From Neobacillus sp. PS3-12 (GTDB taxonomy: Bacteria > Bacillota > Bacilli > Bacillales > Cytobacillaceae), in NCBI RefSeq assembly GCF_030915385.1, contig NZ_CP133268.1, positions 4,004,001-4,068,000 on the forward strand: a stretch of DNA of 64,000 nt, given 5' to 3'. Within the stretch, counting starts at the first letter, position 1. Every line of letters begins with the position of its first letter. Below the pieces are notes generated by a model, which made no database searches, was not told where the DNA came from, and worked only from the letters and a program-made list of their open reading frames with translations. Made by a program: the position numbers and the translations under genes. Of the stretch, positions 55,361 through 64,000 are shown one piece after another.

Positions 55361-55372
55361 TCAAAAACAATA

Positions 55373-55391
55373 TATACCTATATAGGGTATA
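55373..55391 (+). promoter_or_regulatory. CsoR-type operator before copA
   Basis: TATACC and GGTATA arms form a perfect inverted repeat around TATATAG, 14 nt before the copA start. Indicates a second CsoR-controlled promoter for copA, consistent with the terminator just upstream. Confidence 0.6.
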
Positions 55392-55405
55392 AGGAGACGG
55401 TTTTA

Positions 55406-57817
55406 ATGAGTCACACCTTGAAAGAAACCAATTTGCAAATATCCGGGATGACTTGTGCAGCTTGTGCCACCCGTATTGAAAAAGGTCTTAATAAATTAGA
55501 AGGTGTCGAGACAGCAAATGTCAACCTGGCCTTAGAAAAATCCGCAATCAAGTTTGATCCTGCAAAGATCAACATCGTTGATATTCAAAAAAAGATACAG
55601 GATTTAGGATATGATGTTGTAACAGAAAAATTAGAGCTTGATATTACGGGGATGACCTGTGCAGCTTGTTCGGCGCGAATTGAAAAAGGCTTGAATAAGC
55701 TTGATGGGATTATGAAGGCAAATGTCAATTTAGCACTTGAAAAAGCAACAGTTGAATATATCGGAGCAGTGGTCATTCAAAGCGACATTATTAAAAAAGT
55801 TGAGAACCTTGGCTATGGTGCAGCTGTAAAAGAAGATGCAAAAGAAGCGGTGGACCATCGCCAAAAAGAAATTGAAAAACAAACGCAGAAATTTATTTTT
55901 TCCGGAATTCTTTCCTTGCCATTACTTTGGGCAATGGTTGGCCATTTTTCATTTACTTCTTTTATTTGGGTTCCGAAAATGTTTATGAATCCATGGGTGC
56001 AATTTGCTCTGGCAACACCCGTTCAGTTTTTTATAGGCAAGCAATTTTATGTCGGCGCCTATAAAGCCTTAAAAAATAAAAGCGCCAATATGGATGTGCT
56101 TGTTGCTTTAGGTACATCTGCAGCCTATTTTTATAGTGTTTATCTTTCATTCATGTCTTTAGCCAGCAATGCAACAGTCGAGCTATATTATGAAACAAGT
56201 TCGATCCTCATTACGTTAATTATTCTAGGAAAGCTTTTTGAAGCAAAAGCAAAAGGACGTTCATCCGAAGCAATCAAAAAATTGATGGGACTTCAAGCCA
56301 AGACTGCCACAGTTGAAAGGGCAGGGGCCGAACAAGAGATTCCGATCGAAGAAGTGGTGGTTGGGGATATTCTTTCTATCAAACCAGGCGAAAAGATCCC
56401 CGTAGATGGAAAAATTATAGAAGGATATTCAGCCATTGATGAGTCAATGCTTACAGGCGAAAGTGTTCCCGTTGATAAAGGGATCGGTGCTGAAGTCATT
56501 GGGGCCACTATCAATAAAAATGGGTTTATCAAAATAGAAGCAACTAAGGTTGGCCGCGATACCGCTCTTGCTCAAATTATCAAGGTAGTTGAAGAAGCGC
56601 AGGGCTCAAAAGCACCCATTCAACGGCTCGCCGATCAGATTTCTGGTGTATTCGTACCAATTGTTGTTACCCTTGCAGTAATTGCCTTTATTGTTTGGTA
56701 TTTTTGGGCAGTCCCTGGTGATTTTTCAAGTGCTCTAGGGAAGATGATCGCTGTCCTTGTTATCGCCTGTCCATGTGCGCTGGGTTTGGCAACACCTACT
56801 TCAATTATGGCTGGTTCTGGCCGTGCCGCCGAATTTGGAATTTTGTTTAAGGGCGGAGAACATTTGGAAATGACTCATAAGATTTCCGCTGTCGTCTTAG
56901 ATAAGACTGGAACTGTAACAAATGGGACACCTGTTTTAACAGATATTTTTACTGTAGAAGGAATGAAAGAGAACGAGCTTTTAACCTTAATCGGTTCAGC
57001 GGAAAACAGGTCCGAACACCCACTGGCACAAGCCATTGTTCAAGGTGTCAAAGATAAGGGAATTTCATTGGTTGAAGTAACTGAATTTGAAGCCATTCCT
57101 GGTTATGGAATTAAAGCCACTGTTTATGAGAAAGAAATTTTGGTGGGTACAAGAAAATTAATGAATCAGTATAACATTGCTGTTTCTGATGCTATTGTAC
57201 GGATGGAAGAGCTCGAAAAGATGGGGAAAACAGCAATGCTTGCTTCGATAAATGGCGAATTCGCCGGGATTGTGGCTGTTGCCGATACAATGAAAGAAAC
57301 CTCGAAGAACGCGATTAGCCGTCTAAAAAATATGGGACTTGAGGTTATTATGATTACGGGTGATAACAGGCAAACTGCTGAGGCGATTGCTGCCCAGGCA
57401 GGTATAGATCAGGTCATTGCCGAGGTTCTTCCTGAAGGGAAAGCCGATGAAATAAAGAAACTGCAGGAGCAGGGGAAAAAAGTAGCAATGGTCGGAGATG
57501 GGATCAATGATGCACCAGCCTTGGCAATTGCTGATATTGGTATGGCAATTGGAACTGGTACAGATGTAGCGATGGAAGCAGCTGATATCACCCTTATTCG
57601 CGGGGATTTAAACAGTATTGCCGATGCCATTTTCATGAGTAAAAAAACCATAAGCAATATCAAGCAAAATTTATTCTGGGCCCTTGCTTATAATACGATC
57701 GGCATTCCAATTGCAGCCCTTGGATTCCTTGCACCATGGCTTGCAGGGACAGCAATGGCATTTAGTTCTGTATCCGTTGTTCTTAACGCCTTACGACTCC
57801 AAAAAGTAAAATTGTAG
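55406..57817 (+). CDS. copA: Cu(I)-exporting P1B-type ATPase CopA
   Basis: Pumps Cu(I) out of the cytoplasm. 803 residues from ATG 55406 (AAGGAG upstream; frame open to 55337). Two N-terminal HMA domains with GMTCAAC motifs, eight membrane segments, the CPC motif in IACPCALGLATP, phosphorylation site DKTGTVTNG, HP motif in SEHPLAQA and hinge GDGINDAPAL. Full-length and intact. Confidence 0.96.
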   Translation: MSHTLKETNLQISGMTCAACATRIEKGLNKLEGVETANVNLALEKSAIKFDPAKINIVDIQKKIQDLGYDVVTEKLELDITGMTCAACSARIEKGLNKLDGIMKANVNLALEKATVEYIGAVVIQSDIIKKVENLGYGAAVKEDAKEAVDHRQKEIEKQTQKFIFSGILSLPLLWAMVGHFSFTSFIWVPKMFMNPWVQFALATPVQFFIGKQFYVGAYKALKNKSANMDVLVALGTSAAYFYSVYLSFMSLASNATVELYYETSSILITLIILGKLFEAKAKGRSSEAIKKLMGLQAKTATVERAGAEQEIPIEEVVVGDILSIKPGEKIPVDGKIIEGYSAIDESMLTGESVPVDKGIGAEVIGATINKNGFIKIEATKVGRDTALAQIIKVVEEAQGSKAPIQRLADQISGVFVPIVVTLAVIAFIVWYFWAVPGDFSSALGKMIAVLVIACPCALGLATPTSIMAGSGRAAEFGILFKGGEHLEMTHKISAVVLDKTGTVTNGTPVLTDIFTVEGMKENELLTLIGSAENRSEHPLAQAIVQGVKDKGISLVEVTEFEAIPGYGIKATVYEKEILVGTRKLMNQYNIAVSDAIVRMEELEKMGKTAMLASINGEFAGIVAVADTMKETSKNAISRLKNMGLEVIMITGDNRQTAEAIAAQAGIDQVIAEVLPEGKADEIKKLQEQGKKVAMVGDGINDAPALAIADIGMAIGTGTDVAMEAADITLIRGDLNSIADAIFMSKKTISNIKQNLFWALAYNTIGIPIAALGFLAPWLAGTAMAFSSVSVVLNALRLQKVKL

Positions 57818-57856
57818 GATTAAAGGAACATTAATAGTTGTAAAAATAGACATAAA

Positions 57857-57893
57857 AAAGGCGTGCGCCACAAAATGGTTAGCACGCTTTATT
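57857..57893 (+). terminator. Terminator after copA
   Basis: AAAGGCGTGC pairs with GCACGCTTT (one bulged G), then ATTATT. About 40 nt after the copA stop. Confidence 0.7.
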
Positions 57894-57988
57894 ATTCAAT
57901 TGTAAGCCGTTAATTAAATGTTAAGGAACATATGATATGTTGGAAGAAAAAGTATAATAGCTTAAAATATATTCGGGAGGAAGGGTGT

Positions 57989-58882
57989 ATGGGAGAAATA
58001 AAGTCAAAAAAAAGAGTATACATAACGGTATCTTTGATTATTTTTCTGCTTATTGTAGGCGGATTCTATTTCTATCATTCTATTTCAAATCAAGCATTCA
58101 AACCTTTTAACCTCAAGCAAAGCGGGAGCGAACAGTTAAATATCAAATATGGCAAGAGTAAAAATCAAGCATTAGACCTATATACACCTAAGCTTCAGAA
58201 TGGGAAAAAGATGCCGGTTATCATTTATGTACATGGTGGTGGATGGTCCGGTGGGACAAAGAGTAATGTAGATGATAAGCCTGCTTTTTTTGTGAATAAA
58301 GGCTATGTGTTTGTTTCTGTTGAACATCGTTTTTCACCACATGTTAAATATCAACAGATGGCAGATGATATTTCATCAGCGGTTAAATGGGTTTATAGCC
58401 ATGCTGCTGATTATCAAATTGACACTAATAGAATCAATTTGATGGGCCACTCTTCAGGAGGTCACTTGGTTATGTTAATCGCTACCAATCCAAAGTACTT
58501 GAATGCAGTAGGGCTTTCACCAAGTTCGATCAGTTCAGTTGTCAGCCTAGAGGGACCTATTAATCTGACGGATTTTCTTCAGAGAATGGGAACCTATAAA
58601 AAAGTATTTGGGAATAATAAAAAAGTGTGGGAAGAGGCATCTCCAGAAACATATGCTGAAAATAAAAATTTACCGCCGATGCTGTTGGTAACCCGCAGGA
58701 AAAGCTCCATTACTGCTTTTATGGAAAAAGCGAAAAAGGATGGCAATAAAGTTAGTTACTTTGAATGCGGTTCACTCTCACATAGTGATGTAACCAATTT
58801 GCTAGGCTCCAATAAGGGCTCGGCTGAAGCAAAAAATATGACTATGGCTATTGAAAAATTTTTAACAAAATATAACTTTTAA
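57989..58882 (+). CDS. Membrane-anchored alpha/beta hydrolase (HSL/carboxylesterase type)
   Basis: 297 residues from ATG 57989 after GGGAGGAAGGG. One N-terminal membrane segment (VSLIIFLLIVGGFYFY) suggests an outside-facing enzyme. Oxyanion motif YVHGGGWSGG and nucleophile GHSSGGH; a late His is in LSHSDVTN. Esterase or lipase of unknown substrate, monocistronic. Confidence 0.86.
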   Translation: MGEIKSKKRVYITVSLIIFLLIVGGFYFYHSISNQAFKPFNLKQSGSEQLNIKYGKSKNQALDLYTPKLQNGKKMPVIIYVHGGGWSGGTKSNVDDKPAFFVNKGYVFVSVEHRFSPHVKYQQMADDISSAVKWVYSHAADYQIDTNRINLMGHSSGGHLVMLIATNPKYLNAVGLSPSSISSVVSLEGPINLTDFLQRMGTYKKVFGNNKKVWEEASPETYAENKNLPPMLLVTRRKSSITAFMEKAKKDGNKVSYFECGSLSHSDVTNLLGSNKGSAEAKNMTMAIEKFLTKYNF

Positions 58883-58885
58883 AAT

Positions 58886-58928
58886 AAAATCCCCCTTGTT
58901 AAGATGTGTTCTCAAAACAAGGGGGATT
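58886..58928. terminator. Shared terminator
   Basis: AATCCCCCTTGTT / AACAAGGGGGATT perfect 13-bp stem with a 16-nt loop between convergent genes. Confidence 0.9.
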
Positions 58929-58984
58929 AGTAATTATGAACTTGGTGTAGAATCATTTCATCAACCTGCCATTAACTAATTTTT

Positions 58985-59188
58985 TTAAACCAGGACTTCA
59001 TCTCTTTTTACGTTTAGTATTTCTTTTTCGGGAATCTCTTCCCAGCGATTACCGCGTGAGGTTAGTTGATAGGTAAGTAAATCACTAGAAAGACCGTTTA
59101 AATGTGACATGATTAAATCCTCAAATACACTTTCCATCTCCCACTCATTGCAGATCATATAAATATCTTCAAAATCAGCAAGTGACAT
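58985..59188 (-). CDS. Small hypothetical protein
   Basis: 67 residues from ATG 59188, 8 nt after GGGGAGG, a convincing ribosome site. Acidic, mostly helical, no Cys pair or membrane segment; begins SLADFEDIYMICNEWEM. I do not recognise the family. Shares a terminator with the convergent hydrolase gene. Confidence 0.6.
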   Translation of the reverse strand: MSLADFEDIYMICNEWEMESVFEDLIMSHLNGLSSDLLTYQLTSRGNRWEEIPEKEILNVKRDEVLV

Positions 59189-59321
59189 GACCGTCACCTC
59201 CCCTCAGAGGAAGCTTTTAACTACTTCCCTTTGCTTTAATTATATGTCCTTATCCAAAAATTAAAGGTCTTGTTTTTGACAGATTTTTGAATATTTCAAC
59301 AAAAGGAAGGACAAGGATGGT

Positions 59322-59575
59322 TTATGTGACCGAACAGGAGCAAAAGCGGAGAGCAAGGTAACATTGAGGATCTATGTGACCGAACAGGAGCAAAAGCAGA
59401 GAGCAAGGTAACACAGAGCGGTTCTATGTGACCGAACAGGAGCAAAAGCAGAGAGCAAGGTAACATAGAGCGGTTCTATGTGACCGAACGGAAGAAAAAG
59501 CAGAGAGCAAAGTAACATAGAGGATCTATGTGACCGAACGTTAGCAAAAGTAGAGAGCAAAGTAACATAGAGTGT
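59322..59575. repeat. Five tandem hairpin-forming repeats of 50-52 bp
   Basis: Units start at 59323, 59373, 59425, 59477 and 59527 (steps 50, 52, 52, 50). Each begins CTATGTGACCGAAC and ends GGTAACATAGAG or AGTAACATAGAG, so its ends are near-perfect inverted repeats (CTATGTGACC versus GGTAACATAG) that fold each unit into a hairpin. Linkers alternate between GGATC and GCGGTTC. Intergenic, downstream of serC and upstream of the 67-residue gene. Not a CRISPR: there are no unique spacers. Confidence 0.9.
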
Positions 59576-59601
59576 AGATGGAGGGGGTTCTGCCAAAAAA
59601 G

Positions 59602-59634
59602 GTAAGACCGCCAATCACTGATTGGCGGTCTTAC
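59602..59634. terminator. Strong terminator after serC
   Basis: GTAAGACCGCCAATCA / TGATTGGCGGTCTTAC, near-perfect 14-16 bp stem, 13 nt after the serC stop (minus strand). Confidence 0.92.
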
Positions 59635-59646
59635 TTATTTCTACTA

Positions 59647-60741
59647 TTAGCCATTTACCTTTTGGAATTGAAGCATAAATTCACTGAATGCTTTACAAGC
59701 TTCGTATGGAACTGCATTGTAGACCGATGCACGGCAGCCCCCTACAGAACGATGTCCATTCACACCGATGAAGCCTTCTTGTTTAGCTTCTGCAAGGAAT
59801 TTCTTCTCTAATTCTTCGCCTTTTACGCGGAAAGTGATATTCATAAGGGAACGGCTATCCGTTTCAGCATGTCCAATATAGAAGCCATTGCTTTCATCAA
59901 TTGCATCATAAATTAATTTAGCTTTTTCTTCGTTCCGTTTTGCAATTTCAGTAACTCCGCCGATGCCTTTTACCCAATTTAATACTTCACCAAGCATATA
60001 AATACCAAAGGTTGGCGGTGTATTATATAAGGAATTATTTTTCGCAAAAGTGCTGTATTTTAACATGGTTGGAACATTTTGATTTTCTTTTTCGATTAGA
60101 TCCTTACGAATAATGACAACCGTCACTCCAGAAGGTCCAAGGTTTTTCTGAGCACCGGCATAGATCAAGTCAAACTTGCTGACATCAACTGGTTTTGAAA
60201 GAATATCACTAGACATATCCGCAAATAATGGTACATCAACAGTAGGGAACTCTTTCCATCCTGTTCCAAAAATAGTATTGTTGGAAGTTAAATGTAAATA
60301 AGCATCATCTGCATTGTGCTGGATTTCATTAAGCTTTGGAATTCTGCTGTAATTGCTGTCCTTTGTGCTTACCAATTGATAAGGATTTCCGAATAACTTA
60401 GCCTCTTTAAAGGCCTTTTCTGACCAAGAACCGGTCATGATATATCCAGCCTTTTGCTCAGGCTGTAAGAAATTCATTGGAATCATCGAAAACTGTAAAC
60501 TTGCTCCCCCTTGAACAAATAAAACTTCATAATCATCAGGAACAGAAAGCAATTCTTTTAAATTGGCAATTGCTTGATTGTGTACTACTTCATAATCTTT
60601 GCTGCGGTGGCTTAATTCCATAACAGACATTCCGGTACCGCGAAAATCTACTAGCTCTTGTTGTGCCTTTTCCAATACTTCTAATGGAAGGGCGGATGGT
60701 CCAGCATTAAAATTGTAAGCACGTTTAACTTGTAAATTCAT
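59647..60741 (-). CDS. serC: Phosphoserine aminotransferase
   Basis: PLP enzyme making 3-phosphoserine from 3-phosphohydroxypyruvate in serine synthesis. 364 residues from ATG 60741 (TAGGAG 8 nt upstream). Family start YNFNAGPSALPLEVLEKAQ; PLP Lys in YAGAQKNLGPSG; VQGGASLQFSMIPMNFL binds phosphate. Stand-alone, divergent from a LysR gene. Confidence 0.96.
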   Translation of the reverse strand: MNLQVKRAYNFNAGPSALPLEVLEKAQQELVDFRGTGMSVMELSHRSKDYEVVHNQAIANLKELLSVPDDYEVLFVQGGASLQFSMIPMNFLQPEQKAGYIMTGSWSEKAFKEAKLFGNPYQLVSTKDSNYSRIPKLNEIQHNADDAYLHLTSNNTIFGTGWKEFPTVDVPLFADMSSDILSKPVDVSKFDLIYAGAQKNLGPSGVTVVIIRKDLIEKENQNVPTMLKYSTFAKNNSLYNTPPTFGIYMLGEVLNWVKGIGGVTEIAKRNEEKAKLIYDAIDESNGFYIGHAETDSRSLMNITFRVKGEELEKKFLAEAKQEGFIGVNGHRSVGGCRASVYNAVPYEACKAFSEFMLQFQKVNG

Positions 60742-61043
60742 TTCATTCACTCCTATATTTACGCTTTACTCTATTTACATCATATTACATTATAGAGAAA
60801 AAGCACATTTTAAATATTTAAAATTTTACTATTTAATAAATATATTCTGAATACAAAGTGTTTACAGGGTTTTCTATTGATAGGTACTCAGAAAAAATAT
60901 TAATAGGGATTTTTCAGCAATAATATTAATCAGAAAATTTATATTTTTGGGATGTCTCTATTTTTACATGAATTAACGTATAATTCAAATATAACTATTG
61001 TTATGTAATCATAACAAATTCATTATATATAGAGGGGAACACT
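60742..61043. other. 302-nt divergent intergenic region
   Basis: AT-rich spacer between serC and lysR-type genes. Holds two copies of AATATTAAT (60896 and 60922), a TATAAT at 60979-60984 for the rightward gene and the palindrome described at 60998. No leader RNA or T-box for serC was recognised. Confidence 0.6.
60998..61017 (+). promoter_or_regulatory. Candidate LysR-type operator
   Basis: Perfect inverted repeat TTGTTATG-TAAT-CATAACAA, 13 nt after TATAAT and 26 nt before the LysR start. It contains the T-N11-A core of LysR-type sites, so probably autoregulatory. Confidence 0.65.
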
Positions 61044-61856
61044 ATGAATACAAAGCATTTAGCCTTATTTGAGCAGGTCGTAAAAACAGGGAACATTACA
61101 CAAGTAGCGAAAAATTTGCATGTTAGTCAGCCTGCCATTTCGATGCAGCTTAAACGTTTGGAACAAGAGGTAGGGGTTCGGTTGTTTACTATTGTTGGCA
61201 GAAATATTTCCGTCACAGATGCCGGGCATACCTTTTTAGAATACGTGGAATCCATTCTATCTCTAGAAGGGCAAATCTTTCGATCGATGGAAGAATTTCG
61301 TCTTGGAAATCGTGGCAGAATTGTGGTCGGAGCCTCGCCAGTTGCCGGGACTTATTTACTTCCTAAACTATTACTTTCCTTTACGAAGGCTTACCCAGAT
61401 ATTACAGTGGAGATTGAAACAAGCACGGATGTGGAAATTGAAAGATCCGTTCGAATGGGGAGTATTGATGTAGGACTGACTCTAAAAGAACCTGATGATC
61501 AACTGGCTTTCCGAGTTACAGGATATTCCCAAGAAAGGCTCATCGGTATCCAGCCATCACCTTCATTTAATAGCAGGACAATCCTCTTGTCGGGTGATGT
61601 GTTGATCCCCTTAAATGATGATCTGGATTTGGATATTATGAGACTTGATTCGACCGAGGCTGTGAAACAATTTGTAATGGAAGGTATCGGTTATGGAGTT
61701 GTATTGGAATCAGCTGCCAAATTGGAAGTCTCTAATGGAAAGCTTTTTTATTGGAGAGACTATTCCCCATATCCAGTTGTAGCAAATGTAATTACAAGAC
61801 CTGCGGAACGTTTATCAAAAAGTGTATGGTTTTTCCTAAACCATTTAGGAAAGTAA
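61044..61856 (+). CDS. LysR-family transcriptional regulator
   Basis: 270 residues, slightly short for the family. N-terminal helix-turn-helix (VVKTGNITQVAKNLHVSQPAISMQLKRLE) followed by a LysR substrate-binding domain (VVGASPVAGTYLLPKLL, EGIGYGVVLESAA). GAGGGG precedes ATG 61044. Divergent from serC. Regulated genes unknown; CysL/YwfK-type regulators are the nearest look-alike. Confidence 0.9.
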   Translation: MNTKHLALFEQVVKTGNITQVAKNLHVSQPAISMQLKRLEQEVGVRLFTIVGRNISVTDAGHTFLEYVESILSLEGQIFRSMEEFRLGNRGRIVVGASPVAGTYLLPKLLLSFTKAYPDITVEIETSTDVEIERSVRMGSIDVGLTLKEPDDQLAFRVTGYSQERLIGIQPSPSFNSRTILLSGDVLIPLNDDLDLDIMRLDSTEAVKQFVMEGIGYGVVLESAAKLEVSNGKLFYWRDYSPYPVVANVITRPAERLSKSVWFFLNHLGK

Positions 61857-61933
61857 TGAATATAGTCATGAACTTTTCTGTATTGTTATTGGTCTATTCC
61901 TAGGTAAGAAAAAATGGGTTAGGAAGGTAGTCT

Positions 61934-62521
61934 ATGTCGCATTTCATTCAATCTGTTTTTACATTATTATCACATCTTGGTTATATGGGAATTGCTTTAG
62001 GATTAATGGTAGAGGTAATTCCAAGTGAAATTGTTTTAGCTTATGGAGGTTTTTTAATTTCCAAGGGGGAAATCGCTTGGGTAGGCGCCGTAATTGCTGG
62101 AACAATCGGGGGGATCATTGCCCAATGGTTTTTATATTGGCTGGGAAGATATGGGGGCAGGCCGATTTTAGATAAGTATGGAAAATACATTCTTATTCAG
62201 CCGCATCATATTGATGTTGCCCAACAATGGTTTAGTCGATATGGTGCAGGTGTTATATTTACAGCAAGGTTTATACCTGTCGTGAGACATGCCATTTCCA
62301 TCCCTGCAGGTATTGCTAAAATGTCATTTTCTAAATTCACCTTATATACGATTTGTGCCATTATTCCTTGGTCAATTTTATTTCTTTATTTAGGATATAC
62401 CTTAGGGTCAAATTATGAGATGATCAATCAGGCGGCACAGCCATATGTACGTCCAGCAATTGTTGTTGCTGTCATCTTAACAATCGTTTACCTCCTTTTT
62501 AAATGGAAAAAGAAAAAATAA
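61934..62521 (+). CDS. DedA-family membrane protein
   Basis: 195 residues. DedA/SNARE-associated fold with VEVIPSEIVLAYGGFL near the N-terminus, WLGRYGGRPILDKYGK and FTARFIPVVRHAISIPAG, the conserved Arg-containing core. Recently linked to lipid flipping (undecaprenyl phosphate or phospholipids) and membrane stress resistance. GGAAGG precedes ATG. Confidence 0.92.
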   Translation: MSHFIQSVFTLLSHLGYMGIALGLMVEVIPSEIVLAYGGFLISKGEIAWVGAVIAGTIGGIIAQWFLYWLGRYGGRPILDKYGKYILIQPHHIDVAQQWFSRYGAGVIFTARFIPVVRHAISIPAGIAKMSFSKFTLYTICAIIPWSILFLYLGYTLGSNYEMINQAAQPYVRPAIVVAVILTIVYLLFKWKKKK

Positions 62522-62535
62522 CTTATGTAAGATAA

Positions 62536-62561
62536 GAAGCGCCCATGTTGGTGCTTTTTTC
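62536..62561 (+). terminator. Weak terminator after the DedA gene
   Basis: AAGCGCC / GGTGCTT with a short loop and a run of T. Confidence 0.6.
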
Positions 62562-62614
62562 TTTTTTCCTGATAATGGTATTATTTTGTAAAGGTTTAAA
62601 GAGGAGGAAGTAGC

Positions 62615-63503
62615 GTGAAAAAAGTTAAATGGTTATTTTTACTTATCGGAATGATGATCATTTTAGGCTCATGTACACAAACCGAGCCTAAAAAGCAGAC
62701 TTCTCCCGTTAAAACAGTAACAAGGCAAATAGAAAAGGTAAGTCTTCCGAAAATTGACCATATTATCATTGTTGTTGAAGAGAATCACTCTCAAAGTCAA
62801 ATTACCAATCATCCTTCTGCTCCATATATGAATTTACTTATGAAAGAAGGAGCAAATTTTACCAATTTTCATGCGATTGAACATCCAAGCCAGCCCAATT
62901 ATTTAGATTTATTTTCTGGGTCCAATCAGGGTGTAACAAATGACCGCCTGCCACTATCAAAATTTTCTTCAGCTAATTTCAGCCGGTGAATTAATCGAAA
63001 AAAATTATTCGTTTACGGGATATTCAGAAGGGCTGCCATCAGTAGATTTTAATGGAGAATCAGCAGGAAAAAGTGGTTATGCACGTAAACATAATCCATG
63101 GGTCAATTTTACGAATATACCAAAAGAGGCTAATCAGCCACTAACCAATTTCCCGAAGGATTTTGAGAAACTGCCGACTGTTTCTTTTGTCATTCCTACA
63201 TTGCAAAATGATATGCATGATGGGACCATTCAGGAAGCAGACCAATGGTTAAAAGCTCATTTAAACCCATATGTCCAATGGGCAAACACACATAATAGTT
63301 TGTTAATTGTTACATGGGATGAAGATGAGGGCTCACAAAATAATACCATTCCAACTCTTTTTGTAGGACCAATGGTAAAATCGGGGCAATATAGTGATAA
63401 CCTAAATCATTTTAACTTATTAAGAACCATTGAAGATATTTACGGATTGTCACATGCAGGTGCAGCTGGGAACAGCTCACCGATCGTTGGGATTTGGAGA
63501 TAG
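62615..63503 (+). pseudogene. Phosphoesterase-family lipoprotein, frameshifted
   Basis: Extracytoplasmic phosphoesterase of the AcpA/phospholipase C-like family. The 5' frame from GTG 62615 (GAGGAGGA upstream) has a lipoprotein signal with ILGSC and then HIIIVVEENHSQSQI, AIEHPSQPNYLDLFSG (metal-binding region). It ends at 62989. Family sequence resumes in another frame near 62975 with SAGELIEKNYSFTGYSEGLPS and VTWDEDEGSQNNTIPTLFVG to 63503. Joined, it is about 295 residues. The shift equals one inserted or two missing bases around 62970-62985. The product as written lacks the second half of its active site. Confidence 0.88.
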
Positions 63504-63839
63504 TTCTGGGAGCAGATGTTTTGACGTTGTTCGGACTCAAATCATGGCCAAAGATCCAACATTTTTGAATTTAAAGCCAGAGTAATGAATGAGTCCAAAC
63601 AACTTTTAACCCAGCAGCATTTTGCTGATGGAAGGAAAACAACTCTCCAGCGGATTAAAAGGGGAGTGTTTTAACACGATTAACAGTTTAACCTTTTTTA
63701 GTAAAAAAACAACGACAAAATTATTAAAAATTTATTAAAAAAATTTCAAATGTTAGATGGTACAAATTTTAAGAAAAAGTTAAGCAAGTTTTGTTATCCT
63801 ATAACCAATTTCGATTGATATGAAATGGGGTAGGTTGTG
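63504..63839 (+). other. 336-nt intergenic region with inverted repeats
   Basis: Arms GTTGTTCGGACTC (63526-63538) and GAGTCCAAACAAC (63591-63603) pair over 13 bases with one mismatch and enclose 52 nt. A second hairpin, ACTCTCC/GGGGAGT flanked by A and T runs (about 63641-63676), looks like a terminator. No open frame fits. A structured RNA is possible but not recognised. Confidence 0.45.
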
Positions 63840-64000
63840 ATGCTAAAAAAAGTTTCAATTGGCAAGGGCGTCAGCATAGTTTTAGTTATTTCAATGTTTG
63901 GAATGGGAGCGCCCTCCTTACCTTCTGTGTATGCCTCTGATAATACCGCTCAAGTGTCAGACCAAAATGAACAGATGGCACCCGTGAATGTGTTATCAAA
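63840..64000 (+). CDS. Secreted protein N-terminus (3' partial)
   Basis: 53 codons to the window edge. Signal peptide: basic start MLKKVSIGKG, a hydrophobic stretch (SIVLVISMFGMGAP) and a cleavage site probably after VYA. The mature part begins SDNTAQVSDQNEQMAPVN and is not enough to name a family. GGGTAGG precedes ATG 63840. Confidence 0.7.
   Translation, partial: MLKKVSIGKGVSIVLVISMFGMGAPSLPSVYASDNTAQVSDQNEQMAPVNVLS

Noticed and set aside
59322-59575. CRISPR array
   Set aside because: The repeated unit fills nearly the whole period and the intervening bases are themselves repeated, so there are no unique spacers; no cas genes are present.
59372-59614. 80-codon minus-strand frame over the tandem repeats
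   Set aside because: It is a by-product of the repeat array, has no ribosome site and only repeats the same translated unit.

Overview
The window is low-GC, densely coded DNA with strong AAGGAGG-type ribosome binding sites, GTG/TTG starts, CcpA-type cre sites and Bacillus-style families (DUF3231, CsoR-CopZ-CopA, LytST, Firmicutes GalT). It fits a chromosome of a Bacillaceae member, probably near Neobacillus/Bacillus; this is inference from gene content. Three genes read an in-frame UGA as selenocysteine, and nickel (Hyp), molybdenum (ModAB, MocA-like) and selenium functions sit close together, suggesting a facultative anaerobe.

Layout. 1-1.0 kb: 3' end of a fructose-type PTS EIIC. 1.2-11.6 kb: [NiFe] hydrogenase locus (small subunit with a frameshift, large subunit, maturation protease, hypA, then hypBFCDE), split by an IS200/IS605-type TnpB element inserted at the hypB start codon. 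11.9-16.3 kb: small accessory genes plus several gene remnants (acetyltransferase, CPBP protease, a MocR/MFS deletion scar). 16.5-22.1 kb: purine permease, then a monocarboxylate-type Na+ symporter operon with its own LytST-type two-component system. 22.4-24.1 kb: a ykkC (guanidine-I) riboswitch in front of a small membrane protein, and a tandem DUF3231 pair. 24.2-30.5 kb: aldo/keto reductase with a premature stop and a Leloir galactose operon (galR, galK, disrupted galT, galM). 30.6-31.8 kb: two selenoprotein genes (GrdB-like and a peroxiredoxin). 32-35.3 kb: aroD, modA, frameshifted modB, MocA-like nucleotidyltransferase. 35.5-38.6 kb: DUF2325 protein and a frameshifted aldehyde dehydrogenase. 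39-43.5 kb: a second LytST-type system next to cstA. 43.6 kb: a HesB-like selenoprotein. 44-47.1 kb: NlpC/P60 hydrolase, unusual sirtuin, CDGSH protein, DUF1259 protein. 47.3-52.4 kb: PRD regulator, HPr, enzyme I, class II aldolase. 52.5-54.6 kb: XRE-cupin regulator divergent from an esterase/extradiol dioxygenase pair. 54.7-57.8 kb: copper operon csoR-copZ-copA. 58-64 kb: esterase, a hairpin tandem-repeat array, serC, LysR regulator, DedA protein, frameshifted phosphoesterase lipoprotein, and the start of a secreted protein.

How genes work together. The two LytST systems each flank a carbon-acid transporter, and both transporter leaders carry near-perfect cre sites, suggesting parallel circuits that sense and import pyruvate-like acids when glucose is gone. 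The hyp set is complete (A-F) and should mature the hydrogenase, but the insertion has replaced the hypB translation start and the small subunit is out of frame. The peroxiredoxin, GrdB-like and HesB-like selenoproteins need selA/B/C/D elsewhere in the genome.

Quality note. Five genes (hydrogenase small subunit, galT, modB, aldehyde dehydrogenase, phosphoesterase) are broken by small indels, at least two in homopolymers, so sequencing error is a live alternative to real gene decay. No rRNA, tRNA or CRISPR array was seen.
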